A stretch of DNA of 46,545 nucleotides from a virus (IMGVR_UViG_3300029882_000040:1-46545), one strand, 5' to 3'; numbered from the stretch's first letter, positions 1 to 6,996 are shown. The notes: a model not told the origin generated them from the sequence alone. Made by a program: numbers and translations.

Positions 1-30
1 TAGCACATCGATGACAAGGCAGTCATCAAG

Positions 31-273
31 GTGATGGTGATCCTTTGTGAAAAGAATCAGCGACGGTCGCCAGACAACCCGTACTTCGCAGTTTGCAGCC
101 GCTGGGAGGTTGTAGATGCATTTGCGCCCATACCGTGGAAGCTGATTCAGGCCAAGCTCACGGCTCTGCACCGAAAGGGATTTATCACGGACGGCTGCGT
201 CGGGTGCACGTGCTCCACCGGCTTCAAGGTCGGCGACGCCGGAATGGCGCTATTGGAACAGCCGCCTGAGTAG
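31..273 (+). CDS. Hypothetical protein, 80 aa, possible winged-helix-like
   Basis: The function is not recognised. The frame is closed by a TAG at bases 1-3, so the gene starts inside the window at GTG 31 or ATG 34; no strong SD is visible. The segment LTALHRKGFIT resembles the recognition-helix and wing end of small winged-helix proteins, followed by a Cys-rich patch (CVGCTC). That resemblance is only a pattern impression. The codons look genuinely coding and the next small gene follows at 322. Confidence 0.55.
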   Translation: MMVILCEKNQRRSPDNPYFAVCSRWEVVDAFAPIPWKLIQAKLTALHRKGFITDGCVGCTCSTGFKVGDAGMALLEQPPE

Positions 274-321
274 CTGGCGGGAGTCAGCGAGAAGGTTTGC
301 AGAAGAACTGGAGGATGAGGA

Positions 322-483
322 ATGTTGATTACATATCGAATGTGGATGGTGCTCTTTTGGAGCTCGACAGCAATCCCTCTAGAGCTACTTATGTTCTGGG
401 CGTGGTATTGGCTAGAGCCAAAATTAGAAGCTAGAAAGCGACGCGGTTATAGGATCGGAAACGCCTTTGATAGTCCAAGATAG
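322..483 (+). CDS. Small membrane protein, 53 aa
   Basis: An SD-like GGAGGATGAGGA ends directly before the ATG. The product starts MLITYRMWMVLFW, has a hydrophobic segment over about residues 2-30 rich in Trp, Leu and Met, and ends in a basic tail (EARKRRGYR). This suggests a single-pass inner-membrane micro-protein with a positive cytoplasmic C-terminus. Function unknown. Confidence 0.55.
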   Translation: MLITYRMWMVLFWSSTAIPLELLMFWAWYWLEPKLEARKRRGYRIGNAFDSPR

Positions 484-554
484 GCCCCCACCGACCAAAG
501 TAGCTGGCAGGAGTCGTACCTGCAATTTCTGTTGGAGCAAGAGGAGGAACTTTC

Positions 555-758
555 GTGAGTGTTACCCGAGATGAAGTAAGGCACGGGAATACGCTGTTGA
601 TCCCAGTGAAGGGTCATGGTATGCAGAAGGTGATGCTGGGAGACGTGAGCAATGGCGTAGCCCTCTACGTTCTCCTCGACATTGAGGATAGTGATTTCTT
701 TACTTTGCCGGTTGAGGAAATAATGCAGCACGCAGAGCCATCTAAGGAGACCCCATGA
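555..758 (+). CDS. Hypothetical protein, 67 aa
   Basis: Starts at GTG 555 behind GAGGAGGAAC and overlaps the next gene by 4 bases (ATGA). The acidic small protein has no recognisable domain. The middle (LLIPVKGHGMQKVMLG) looks like a short beta-rich fold. It is translationally coupled to the lipoprotein gene that follows. Confidence 0.6.
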   Translation: MSVTRDEVRHGNTLLIPVKGHGMQKVMLGDVSNGVALYVLLDIEDSDFFTLPVEEIMQHAEPSKETP

Positions 759-1036
759 AGGCAATAGCACTCTTGATGTTTAGCGTGGCACTCACGGCGG
801 GATGCCAAACCGTAGAGGATGACACGTTGTCTGTAGTGAACGCTCGTAAAGCTGAGTATGTTCGCACCCACGATTGCAAAAAGATCGAGTATATTCCTGC
901 CTCTGATACGATGAGCTTGGACGGCAAGGTCGTGCCCGATACGGGATTTTGGGTCTGGGAATGCAAAGGCATCGGAAACCAAATCTACGTGCACGACACG
1001 CCATACCCACCCAAGCCAGCAGCCCCAAAGCACTAA
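755..1036 (+). CDS. Small lipoprotein, 93 aa
   Basis: The N-terminus MKAIALLMFSVALTAGCQ is a lipoprotein signal peptide with lipobox LTAGC, so Cys17 should be lipidated and the protein membrane-anchored. Two further Cys (DCKK and WECKG) could form a disulfide outside the cytoplasm. An SD (AAGGAG) lies just before the ATG. It sits among early-type small genes rather than lysis genes, so a role as an envelope-acting or superinfection-exclusion protein is possible but only inferred. Confidence 0.7.
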   Translation: MKAIALLMFSVALTAGCQTVEDDTLSVVNARKAEYVRTHDCKKIEYIPASDTMSLDGKVVPDTGFWVWECKGIGNQIYVHDTPYPPKPAAPKH

Positions 1037-1066
1037 CCCCAGCTACGACAAAGGAATGGAGAGACC

Positions 1067-1258
1067 ATGAGCGAGAAGATTTGGATAGCGAAGGACGGAT
1101 TTCCCGTTGAACACATCGAGGGACGTTGGTTTACCAACTGGCTGTGCGACCTGATCCACGGTCGAGAATTGATGACGCGGGACGAATGGAATGAGGAGCA
1201 GCACAGGCGTCGAGTTGCGAGTGCACTAATGGGCGGATCATCCACGCGCCTTCCTTGA
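1067..1258 (+). CDS. Hypothetical protein, 63 aa
   Basis: ATG 1067 follows GGAATGGAGAGACC. The product is rich in Trp, Glu and Arg (WFTNWLCDLIHGRELMTRDEW) and probably helical. No family is recognised. Confidence 0.6.
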   Translation: MSEKIWIAKDGFPVEHIEGRWFTNWLCDLIHGRELMTRDEWNEEQHRRRVASALMGGSSTRLP

Positions 1259-1309
1259 ACCCCCCGTAGCAAAGAACTGATGCGCTACTGCGTGAAATGA
1301 GGAAATGAA

Positions 1310-1534
1310 ATGAGTCTCGGGACCGAGCCGGTGATTACGGTGAATGGCGTTACGCTTAGCACGGCTGAAGCTATGACGATGCGGGTTGCGCTTGGATCGT
1401 TCCTCATCTCCCTTCAGGAAGGACTGGGAGACGATGAGACCGGGAAATCCATCACTCGTGGGTACAAACGGTGCGCGGATAATATCCACCAATTTATGTT
1501 TCGCACACCACCTGAACCAACACCTAAGCATTAG
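1310..1534 (+). CDS. Hypothetical protein, 74 aa
   Basis: ATG 1310 is preceded by GAGGAAATGAA. The N-terminal segment (EPVITVNGVTLSTAEAMTMRVALGSF) reads as a beta hairpin followed by a helix. This resembles small phage proteins that begin with ITVNG and then a helical pair. Function unknown. Confidence 0.65.
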   Translation: MSLGTEPVITVNGVTLSTAEAMTMRVALGSFLISLQEGLGDDETGKSITRGYKRCADNIHQFMFRTPPEPTPKH

Positions 1535-1559
1535 GGGCGTTAGCCCTTGGAGGAGAGAG

Positions 1560-1781
1560 ATGGCAAATGAAGAGTTTCATGGATTGAGTGTTGATCTCAC
1601 GAATTGCTTGGCGCAACGCAACCGAGAACTTGCTGAGGCGAAGAAAGCTATCGGAGCTTTGATTGTCACTACGGTATTGCCGAAAGCCGATAAACAAAGA
1701 GCCCTAGTTCAAGGACGCGACTGGCTAAAACGCTACAACGATCGAATGCATCCCCCTCGGTTTGCACCTGAAGCAAAGTAG
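1560..1781 (+). CDS. Hypothetical protein, 73 aa
   Basis: The open frame extends further upstream, but ATG 1560 directly follows GGAGGAGAGAG and marks the start. The product is helical (LTNCLAQRNRELAEAKKAIGAL, then a basic segment) and may form a short coiled coil. No family is recognised. Confidence 0.65.
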   Translation: MANEEFHGLSVDLTNCLAQRNRELAEAKKAIGALIVTTVLPKADKQRALVQGRDWLKRYNDRMHPPRFAPEAK

Positions 1782-1806
1782 TCCCACCACACCATAAGGA
1801 GCAGAG

Positions 1807-2445
1807 ATGGCAGACGTAGAAGAGATGAAGGAATTGTGCGAGTGCGGCTGCCAGAAGGGTTGGCATAGTTTGTCGTCGCAGGAATGGTTGCCATCAAAGT
1901 CAGGCTGCCTCTCAGGATCAAGGTGCGGCTGCACTAAATTCAAGGCCAAGCTCCCAGCAGATGCTAGCCCCTCAGAGCCGCAGGATGCGTGCGAAGGCGG
2001 CAAGTGCTGGCTCAACCCTGAAAGCGGATGGCTTGAAGCATGTACGAAGCACGAAGGGGTGTTCATGGACAAGATGATGGAGAAAGAGGCAGCCCCAACA
2101 GCAGCAGGGAGCGAGGAGCCGAAGCCGCTCAAGTTCAACCTTGAGAATCCAGGAGAGATGATTGCCGCGTCTGGAGCGGTGAAAGCATTACATGACGCTG
2201 GATATAGGGCGGCTCCTGTGGCATCCCAAGCCCCAGCCCCGAAGCGGCCTGAGGCTATCAAAGATGCTGGATTGGGAAAGAAGTATTGGGCACACGAAGC
2301 CGACGCCTACATGGATTATCAAGAAGGTCTAGCGAAGCGTCTTTATGTCGCCCTCAACGCGATGAAGATGTACGCAGACGAGGAGCATAAAGGTCTAAAG
2401 ATAGCCGACGATGTTCTTAGGGAGTACGAGGCCAACCATGAATAA
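1807..2445 (+). CDS. Hypothetical protein with Cys-rich N-terminus, 212 aa
   Basis: The first 70 residues hold Cys-Glu-Cys-Gly-Cys and a second Cys-Gly-Cys cluster with His, followed by CEGGKC, suggesting one or two metal-binding knuckles. A low-complexity Ala/Pro/Glu linker follows. The C-terminal third is helical (YMDYQEGLAKRLYVALNAM). The layout looks like a zinc domain tethered to a helical domain. The SD is AAGGAGCAGAG before ATG 1807. Function unknown. Confidence 0.65.
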   Translation: MADVEEMKELCECGCQKGWHSLSSQEWLPSKSGCLSGSRCGCTKFKAKLPADASPSEPQDACEGGKCWLNPESGWLEACTKHEGVFMDKMMEKEAAPTAAGSEEPKPLKFNLENPGEMIAASGAVKALHDAGYRAAPVASQAPAPKRPEAIKDAGLGKKYWAHEADAYMDYQEGLAKRLYVALNAMKMYADEEHKGLKIADDVLREYEANHE

Positions 2446-2620
2446 GCCCCTCACCCCGACACCGAAAACAGAAGCGGAAGTCATTGCTGGCATGGACGAT
2501 AGTGACCTACTGCTTGCGGTAATAACTGGTTTTCCTTTCTGCCTTCTGTTTGAAATGGGGCGGTTCGCATTAGCTTGCCGGGAAGAATGGAGTAAGAGAC
2601 GGAGAAAACCGAATGAATAA
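2438..2620 (+). CDS. Hypothetical protein, 60 aa
   Basis: ATG 2438 overlaps the end of the previous gene by 8 bases, with GGGAGTACGAGG upstream. The centre is hydrophobic (DLLLAVITGFPFCLLFEMG) and the C-terminus strongly basic (KRRRKPNE). It could be peripheral or membrane-inserted. No family is recognised. Confidence 0.55.
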   Translation: MNKPLTPTPKTEAEVIAGMDDSDLLLAVITGFPFCLLFEMGRFALACREEWSKRRRKPNE

Positions 2621-2741
2621 GACCCTAGCTGTTGCAGATTCTTGGCACCGCCAACGAGCACATCTACGGTGTGTGGCACGACGCGCGTGGAGGAAGACAA
2701 TGAAAGAAATTAAAACGACGCATGTAAAGAGGATACCATGA
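2613..2741 (+). CDS. Small basic protein, 42 aa
   Basis: This short frame begins at an ATG overlapping the preceding stop (ATGAATAA) and ends across the next start (ATGA), which is the typical tiling of this genome. The product is very Arg/Lys/His-rich and could bind nucleic acid. Support comes from the tiling and SD-like GAGACGGAGAAAACC only. Confidence 0.4.
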   Translation: MNKTLAVADSWHRQRAHLRCVARRAWRKTMKEIKTTHVKRIP

Positions 2742-3025
2742 CACTGCTACTGCACGGCGCGCTCCTACTCGGGCTATCCACGCAACCCAACAATCATCAC
2801 GACCCGTTCTGGAGCTACGACCCGTCGGCCAACGAACTGGAGTATTGGATCGCCCCGGCTGGCGAGGCATACCATACGTGCGGCTTCGTGTCGGCGTACC
2901 ACGGCATGTTTATGGCCGACGCGCTATATAGCGGAGGCGCGAAGGACTCGGTTTCGAGGGAGTTCAACGTCGTGGACAAGGCGGAGGAGTTCGTGGAGTA
3001 CCAGTGCGACGCGAGGAGGGACTGA
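2738..3025 (+). CDS. Hypothetical protein, 95 aa
   Basis: ATG 2738 follows AAAGAGGATACC. The first 15 residues (MTLLLHGALLLGLST) are hydrophobic and could be a signal peptide or just a buried strand. The rest is acidic and aromatic (FWSYDPSANELEYW). The product ends at the ATG of the next frame. Not recognised. Confidence 0.6.
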   Translation: MTLLLHGALLLGLSTQPNNHHDPFWSYDPSANELEYWIAPAGEAYHTCGFVSAYHGMFMADALYSGGAKDSVSREFNVVDKAEEFVEYQCDARRD

Positions 3026-3206
3026 TGAGCGAAGTTGTCGTGAGAGTGGACAAACCAAAGCAACGATGTGTGAACGCCAGAGGCCTGATATTTGTAGATG
3101 GACGCGACGCGCCGTGCCAAAGACGCTTGTCGGTGAGTTGTTTCTGGATGCTGCGCTACAAGAGGACGCAAGGAATGGCTACGTGCCGTGGATCGAGGAG
3201 AAGTGA
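3025..3206 (+). CDS. Small gene, reading frame uncertain (possible frameshift)
   Basis: ATG 3025 behind GAGGAGGGACTG opens a plausible protein (MSEVVVRVDKPKQRCVNARG, then IFVDGRDAPCQRR). Continued in the same frame to 3270 it becomes implausible and overlaps the next gene by 65 bases. The frame one base back carries a convincing end (LVGELFLDAALQEDARNGY, then VPWIEEK) whose TGA overlaps the next ATG (TGATG), as elsewhere here. Either two short genes overlap (the second from ATG 3066) or a single-base indel lies near 3100-3130. Confidence 0.4.
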
Positions 3207-3487
3207 TGGCGAAACTAGGAATGCGCGGCATTGTGGAAGCGAAGGTAACGATGGAAATTACGGAAGCTGAGGCCGGCGCGCTGGACGCACTGGTCGGATA
3301 CGGCTTCGAGCCGTTCAAGAAGGTGTTCTACGAGAAGCTGGGCGCGGCGTACATGGAGCCGTACGAGGCCGGTCTGAAGTCACTGTTCGAGTCCGTGCGC
3401 GGAGGAGAGGCCGGCGTCAGCGGCTTCTTGCAGCGCGCCAAAGCCGCTCGGGCGGTGATGAACGGCACTTTGGAGGCGAGGAAATGA
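3206..3487 (+). CDS. Hypothetical protein, 93 aa
   Basis: ATG 3206 sits behind GAGGAGAAGTG and overlaps the previous TGA. The protein begins with a beta segment (GIVEAKVTMEITEAEAGALD), a pattern common in small phage proteins whose first strand is followed by an acidic helix. The rest is helical. The name and function are unknown. Confidence 0.7.
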   Translation: MAKLGMRGIVEAKVTMEITEAEAGALDALVGYGFEPFKKVFYEKLGAAYMEPYEAGLKSLFESVRGGEAGVSGFLQRAKAARAVMNGTLEARK

Positions 3488-3729
3488 GCAAATGGGCAAC
3501 AAGGAACTTGCCGCGACCGAATGCGTTCATCCAGTGGAAGGGTACCAATGTCTGCATGGACGTGTACTGCATTTGCGGCGAGCAATTCCACATAGACGCT
3601 GATTTCGCATATGCTGTTCGCTGTTGCCACTGCGGCAGAACGTATGAGATGTCGGCCATGATCGAGATGCGAGAGTTGAAGGATGGCGAGGTCTGGAAAG
3701 GCTGCGCGCCGAGGGAGGATAAGGGATGA
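3484..3729 (+). CDS. Zinc-ribbon protein, 81 aa
   Basis: Residues about 29-54 contain CICG and CCHCG separated by about 20 residues, a CxC...CxxC zinc-ribbon arrangement. The start overlaps the previous stop (ATGA). It may be a nucleic-acid-binding or protein-binding accessory protein; no specific family is recognised. Confidence 0.7.
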   Translation: MSKWATRNLPRPNAFIQWKGTNVCMDVYCICGEQFHIDADFAYAVRCCHCGRTYEMSAMIEMRELKDGEVWKGCAPREDKG

Positions 3730-4007
3730 CATTTGAGATGCTTTGCTGGGGCGAGAACACCGAGCTCCGGTTGCTGGACGAGATAGGCTGCTGCAGGCAG
3801 GTATGGGTGAAAACCGTTCCGGCGGTCTTCACGGTGGCCGTGGAGTTTCCTGTCAACGCCAAGGTGCTGTTCTGGGCCATGGTACTGCGCAGCGAACCGC
3901 CTTACATCGGCGGTGTGTGGGCGCACATGCATCCGTACACTGTCGGCCGCGAACTGCTGCTTGTCGAGGCCAGGAAGGAGCTAGAGAATGCCGGAGTCAA
4001 AGCGTGA
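3726..4007 (+). CDS. Hypothetical protein, 93 aa
   Basis: The start overlaps the zinc-ribbon gene by 4 bases and has GGGAGGATAAGGG as SD. The product is hydrophobic and beta-rich (VFTVAVEFPVNAKVLFWAMVL) with a Cys-Cys pair at its N-terminus. Not recognised. Confidence 0.65.
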   Translation: MTFEMLCWGENTELRLLDEIGCCRQVWVKTVPAVFTVAVEFPVNAKVLFWAMVLRSEPPYIGGVWAHMHPYTVGRELLLVEARKELENAGVKA

Positions 4008-4218
4008 CCTTTGGATCGTGGAGTTGCAACGCGAAGAAGGAGAAGCGGTGCTGTCCGTGTTGGACACTCACCAGAAGGCGCACGGCTGGTACGACCACAC
4101 TTGCGCTCTTTGCAGGGCGCGGTCTCGCGTATCTATTGGGCGCGACTACACCGCGCTGCAAGGGCTGACGCCCGAGGCGAAGAAGCAGGTAAAGGAGGAG
4201 TTGGAATGGCCGACCTAA
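3988..4218 (+). CDS. Zinc-knuckle protein, 76 aa
   Basis: ATG 3988 lies inside the end of the preceding gene (20-base overlap) behind AAGGAGCTAGAG. Residues about 35-45 read HTCALCRARS, a CxxC knuckle. The C-terminus (LTPEAKKQVKEELEW) is an amphipathic helix. Function unknown. Confidence 0.65.
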   Translation: MPESKRDLWIVELQREEGEAVLSVLDTHQKAHGWYDHTCALCRARSRVSIGRDYTALQGLTPEAKKQVKEELEWPT

Positions 4219-4466
4219 GTAGGAGAGGCTTCATCGGCCTGTTCGCGGCCTCCACCACGGCGTACTTCCTACCGCCGCTGCGTGGCTGGACGACCGCGCC
4301 GTCTGGGCTCGTCTTCCTGGAAACAAAGCTAGAAGTGCTGAGCGAGCGTTTGTGCATGCCGTTGGGTTACGTATACACGCTGAACAGTCTTACGAGAATG
4401 CTTGGAGAATCAGATACAGAGCTTAGAAGGAGGCACCATGAAGCAATTGACGGAAGAGCAGATTGA
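4206..4466 (+). CDS. Protein with twin-arginine-like signal, 86 aa
   Basis: ATG 4206 overlaps the upstream gene by 13 bases and has AAAGGAGGAGTTGGA before it. The N-terminus is MADLSRRGFIGLFAASTTAY: an S-R-R-x-F-I motif followed by a hydrophobic stretch, matching the Tat export consensus. The mature part is short (about 60 residues), with no recognisable fold. The C-terminus overlaps the next gene by 29 bases. Export of a folded small protein is inferred from the motif only. Confidence 0.6.
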   Translation: MADLSRRGFIGLFAASTTAYFLPPLRGWTTAPSGLVFLETKLEVLSERLCMPLGYVYTLNSLTRMLGESDTELRRRHHEAIDGRAD

Positions 4467-4854
4467 GGCGGCAGCGAAGGCGGCGTACGAGGTTTGGCAT
4501 GGCATGGCATACCTGTCTAAGTGCCCTTGGAGTGAAAACAATGCTGAGTTTAAAGAACGGTGGTACGTGCGGGTTCGGGCCACGGTGCCGTTCCTGCAGC
4601 TGCCGTGGGAGGACATCACGGAAGTAGAGCGGTCTAACTGGCTGAGCTACCTGCGTAGAAAGGCGGTGTACGATGTAGATTGGGAGGATCTTGGCAGGCT
4701 GCTGAACGGATTCATAACCGACCGCAACAACAAGCTGCTGCCCAAGAAGCCAAACCCAGTGGTGCGGCAGATCGCGGAGCGGCTGGCAGGGCAGGTGCTG
4801 TCGGAGGACGCTGCCAAGACGCTGCACGAGCTCATCACTGCGAGGACGCGATGA
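4438..4854 (+). CDS. Hypothetical protein, 138 aa
   Basis: ATG 4438 follows AGAAGGAGGCACC, so it is chosen over upstream in-frame starts. The N-terminus MKQLTEEQIEAAAKAAYEVW is a helix seen in many short phage proteins of unknown function. The C-terminal half is also helical. It overlaps the metallophosphoesterase gene by 4 bases, suggesting coupled translation. Confidence 0.7.
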   Translation: MKQLTEEQIEAAAKAAYEVWHGMAYLSKCPWSENNAEFKERWYVRVRATVPFLQLPWEDITEVERSNWLSYLRRKAVYDVDWEDLGRLLNGFITDRNNKLLPKKPNPVVRQIAERLAGQVLSEDAAKTLHELITARTR

Positions 4855-5381
4855 GGCCGGCAAGGACGTGGCTGATCACGGACACGCACTTCAACCACGA
4901 CATGCTGGTGCGCGAGGGTCATAGACCGGCCGACTTCCAGGAGCGGGTGATTGCCAATTGGCGCAAACTGGTAAGCCTTGAAGACCTTGTATTCCACCTT
5001 GGAGACGTCATACTGGGCAAGAACGGAACGTTGTTCAACATTTTGGTGCATCTGCCTGGCAAGAAGGTGCTTGTGCGAGGCAACCATGACCACGAGTCGA
5101 ATGGCTGGTACATGCGGAACGGCTTCCAGTTCGTCGCGCAGGGCATCCTGCATGGCGGAGTCTGGCTGACGCACGCGCCGCAGGTCACGCTGCCCGACGG
5201 GGCGGTGCTGAACGTGCACGGCCACCTGCACACGCTGGAACTCGAACTACCGAAGCATTGCAAGCTGTTGTCATTGGAGCGCGAGAACTACGCACCGGTC
5301 GAATTCAATTCGTTCGTGGGATTCAGTCCCATGACGCGCAAGCTGCTGGGAACCACGGACGAAGAAGGAGATACCGATTGA
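4851..5381 (+). CDS. Calcineurin-like metallophosphoesterase, 176 aa
   Basis: The two-metal phosphoesterase signature is complete: D11-T-H13, G-D52, the G-N78-H79-D80 block, T-H108 and G-H125-L-H127. The length fits the small phage/bacterial phosphoesterase branch that starts WLITDTHFNH. Such enzymes hydrolyse phosphomono- or diesters; the substrate cannot be told from sequence, and a cyclic nucleotide, nucleotide or RNA end are all possible. It is cytoplasmic (no signal). It sits in a run of coupled small genes. Confidence 0.88.
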   Translation: MRPARTWLITDTHFNHDMLVREGHRPADFQERVIANWRKLVSLEDLVFHLGDVILGKNGTLFNILVHLPGKKVLVRGNHDHESNGWYMRNGFQFVAQGILHGGVWLTHAPQVTLPDGAVLNVHGHLHTLELELPKHCKLLSLERENYAPVEFNSFVGFSPMTRKLLGTTDEEGDTD

Positions 5382-5554
5382 TGGACTTCTTGTTCGACCA
5401 TCCGATCGTCGTGTTGACGGCGTTCATCTTCAGCCTGCTGACGGTGGCCAACATCTGGAGCAATTTCTGCGACTTGATGGTGAAGCTGCGCTGGGAAGGA
5501 GCCGCCAATGCCAAGCTCGACAAGAAAGACGACGACCAAGCCGGTACTGCCTAA
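5381..5554 (+). CDS. Single-pass membrane protein, 57 aa
   Basis: ATG 5381 follows AAGAAGGAGATACC. One transmembrane segment (PIVVLTAFIFSLLTVANIW, residues about 8-26) is followed by a charged cytoplasmic-type tail (KLDKKDDDQ). Function unknown. Its 3' end overlaps the next gene by 47 bases in another frame. Confidence 0.65.
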   Translation: MDFLFDHPIVVLTAFIFSLLTVANIWSNFCDLMVKLRWEGAANAKLDKKDDDQAGTA

Positions 5555-5669
5555 GCTTCCGAGCGTCTGCACCGCGTGCTCGGGCACCGGCGTGGTCACC
5601 TGCGCCCAGTTCGAGCAGATCGTCAAGAAGCACTGCCTGTTCTGCGGCGGGAAGGGTACGAGGTTATGA
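5508..5669 (+). CDS. DnaJ-type zinc-finger miniprotein, 53 aa
   Basis: ATG 5508 follows GGGAAGGAGCCGCC. The product carries CTACSGTG and CLFCGGKG, the two CxxCxGxG halves of a DnaJ cysteine-rich zinc finger, with 14 residues between them. Stand-alone half-fingers of this type are common in phages; the binding partner is unknown. It lies across the end of the membrane-protein gene. Confidence 0.65.
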   Translation: MPSSTRKTTTKPVLPKLPSVCTACSGTGVVTCAQFEQIVKKHCLFCGGKGTRL

Positions 5670-5836
5670 GTGACGTGTTAAAGGAGCTTGTGCCGGAGGA
5701 GCGCGTGTTGGAGCTGATTGAGGCTTCGGAAGCGTACCCCGGTTATACCAAAGTGATAGACGCCAGCGCCGCTTACAATGACGTGGCCATGCTTCTACAC
5801 GAACTGCTAGAGCGACGTAAGGAGGCCGTAAAATGA
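5666..5836 (+). CDS. Hypothetical protein, 56 aa
   Basis: The ATG overlaps the previous stop (ATGA) with GGGAAGGGTACGAGG upstream. The product is helical and acidic (EERVLELIEASEAY; LLHELLERRKEAVK). Not recognised. Confidence 0.55.
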   Translation: MSDVLKELVPEERVLELIEASEAYPGYTKVIDASAAYNDVAMLLHELLERRKEAVK

Positions 5837-6018
5837 GGATCGAGGCCGTCGAAGAGGCGAAGGTCGCCGCGAGAAGGTTTCTCACACTCGCAGACATGTT
5901 AACTTACAGAACAGGCGGCGACGCAAACTGGGTGGATTCATCGCCGAAGCTCACCGGAGCGCTGCGGCGCGCGTCCATGGACCTTACGCGAGCGCTGGCG
6001 GAAATGAGGAAACTGTGA
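5833..6018 (+). CDS. Hypothetical protein, 61 aa
   Basis: It overlaps the previous gene by 4 bases behind AAGGAGGCC. The sequence (TGALRRASMDLTRALAEMRK) is helical. It resembles many phage small helical proteins but no family is assigned. Confidence 0.6.
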   Translation: MRIEAVEEAKVAARRFLTLADMLTYRTGGDANWVDSSPKLTGALRRASMDLTRALAEMRKL

Positions 6019-6020
6019 TT

Positions 6021-6140
6021 ATGCCTCTGGTCGTAGTCGTTGTCGCGCTGGCGGCGGTTGGCGTATTTGCCGTCGTGGCGTTCGTAATGTTGCTGTTCGC
6101 GGTCTTGATCGCGTCGAAGTGGGCTGGGTGGGATGATTGA
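6021..6140 (+). CDS. Micro-membrane protein, 39 aa
   Basis: ATG 6021 begins three bases after the previous stop, with GAGGAAACTG as a weak SD. Nearly the whole product is hydrophobic (VVVVVALAAVGVFAVVAF, then VMLLFAVLIA) with a Trp-Trp acidic tail. It would span the membrane once or make a hairpin. The stop TGA overlaps the -35 box of the promoter that follows. Confidence 0.5.
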   Translation: MPLVVVVVALAAVGVFAVVAFVMLLFAVLIASKWAGWDD

Positions 6141-6164
6141 CCCTGGAAGCGCCTAGCTTATAAT
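6137..6164 (+). promoter_or_regulatory. Sigma70-type promoter
   Basis: TTGACC at 6137-6142 and TATAAT at 6159-6164 are separated by 16 bases. Transcription would start near 6171 and give a leader of about 25 bases before ATG 6196. This is the only one of the ten TATAAT sites here with a clear -35 box. Confidence 0.6.
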
Positions 6165-6195
6165 TAATTCACTAAGCAACCAGACAAGGAGAACC

Positions 6196-6372
6196 ATGAA
6201 GAACATTCAGTACATCGAGCGCGCAGAAAGCACCAATCGCACTTGTGCAGTCTGTACCTCGTCAGCCATTCGCTTCGGTTACACGCAAAGTAAAGCCAGT
6301 AAGAAGCCTAACCCTTCCGCTCGTACGCCACTTTGTCTGGCACACGCTGTCACTGGACCCGTAGCGGTCTAG
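6196..6372 (+). CDS. Zinc-finger miniprotein, 58 aa
   Basis: ATG 6196 follows ACAAGGAGAACC and lies 31 bases after the TATAAT box, so it is the first gene of a transcription unit. The product has CAVC near residue 17 and PLCLAHA near residue 46, a CxxC...CxxH pattern of a zinc finger. Function unknown. Confidence 0.6.
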   Translation: MKNIQYIERAESTNRTCAVCTSSAIRFGYTQSKASKKPNPSARTPLCLAHAVTGPVAV

Positions 6373-6394
6373 CCACCAAGCAAGGAGCAGCGGT

Positions 6395-6538
6395 ATGAGA
6401 AACGAGCTGTATGAGCCGTACAAGATCGGCGCGGATTGGTACTTCGACTGCAGGGCCGGAAGGCGCGGACCGTTCGTGTCGGAGCAGCGTTGCGTAGAAG
6501 CGGCAGCGAGCAGGCAGGAAGCGGAGGAGATGGCGTGA
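6395..6538 (+). CDS. Hypothetical protein, 47 aa
   Basis: ATG 6395 follows AAGGAGCAGCGGT. The product (YKIGADWYFDCRAGRRGP...) looks like the small phage fold in which a strand pair precedes a short helix. It ends in GTGA, which overlaps the Fic gene start, so the two are coupled. Confidence 0.55.
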   Translation: MRNELYEPYKIGADWYFDCRAGRRGPFVSEQRCVEAAASRQEAEEMA

Positions 6539-6996
6539 CTATCCCAGAGTATTGCGCCGAGGAGGTGTGGCGACAGGGGCACAACCTCGGCGAACTGGAC
6601 GGCGTGGAGCGCGTCGGCTGGATGCTGGACGCCTGGAGCTACATGATATACACCGGGCGGCACGCTAGGACGCTGCTGACGGAGGACGTCGTCGCGCTGG
6701 GCACACGCGTCGAGCGCTACAAGAACCGTCGCGGGCTGAGGACGTGCGAGGTGCGGGTGGGAAACTCCATTCCGCCGCGCGCCGTGGACGTTCCGAACCT
6801 GCTCGCGGACCTGCTGGCGCGGCAAGCGGAGCTCGCCCCGCTCGACTTCTACCGCCAGTTCGAGCTCATCCACCCGTTCGAGGACGGCAACGGGCGCGTG
6901 GGCAAGGTGCTGCTGAACTGGAAGAACGGCACTTTGCTTAACGATCCCATATTCCCTCCGGGCGACTTCTGGGGGACGACGATCTTGAATCCGTAG
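6535..6996 (+). CDS. Fic/Doc-family protein (fido domain), 153 aa
   Basis: Residues 113-124 read HPFEDGNGRVGK, a near-perfect Fic active-site loop (HPFx[D/E]GNGRxxR) with catalytic His113; the last Arg of the consensus is Lys124. Fic enzymes move AMP or another phosphate-containing group from a nucleotide onto protein hydroxyls. The GTG 6535 start overlaps the previous stop (GTGA) and follows GCGGAGGAG. At 153 residues it is essentially a bare fido domain. I see no [S/T]xxxE[G/N] inhibitory helix in it, and neither flanking gene is an obvious antitoxin. The target is unknown. Confidence 0.88.
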   Translation: MTIPEYCAEEVWRQGHNLGELDGVERVGWMLDAWSYMIYTGRHARTLLTEDVVALGTRVERYKNRRGLRTCEVRVGNSIPPRAVDVPNLLADLLARQAELAPLDFYRQFELIHPFEDGNGRVGKVLLNWKNGTLLNDPIFPPGDFWGTTILNP

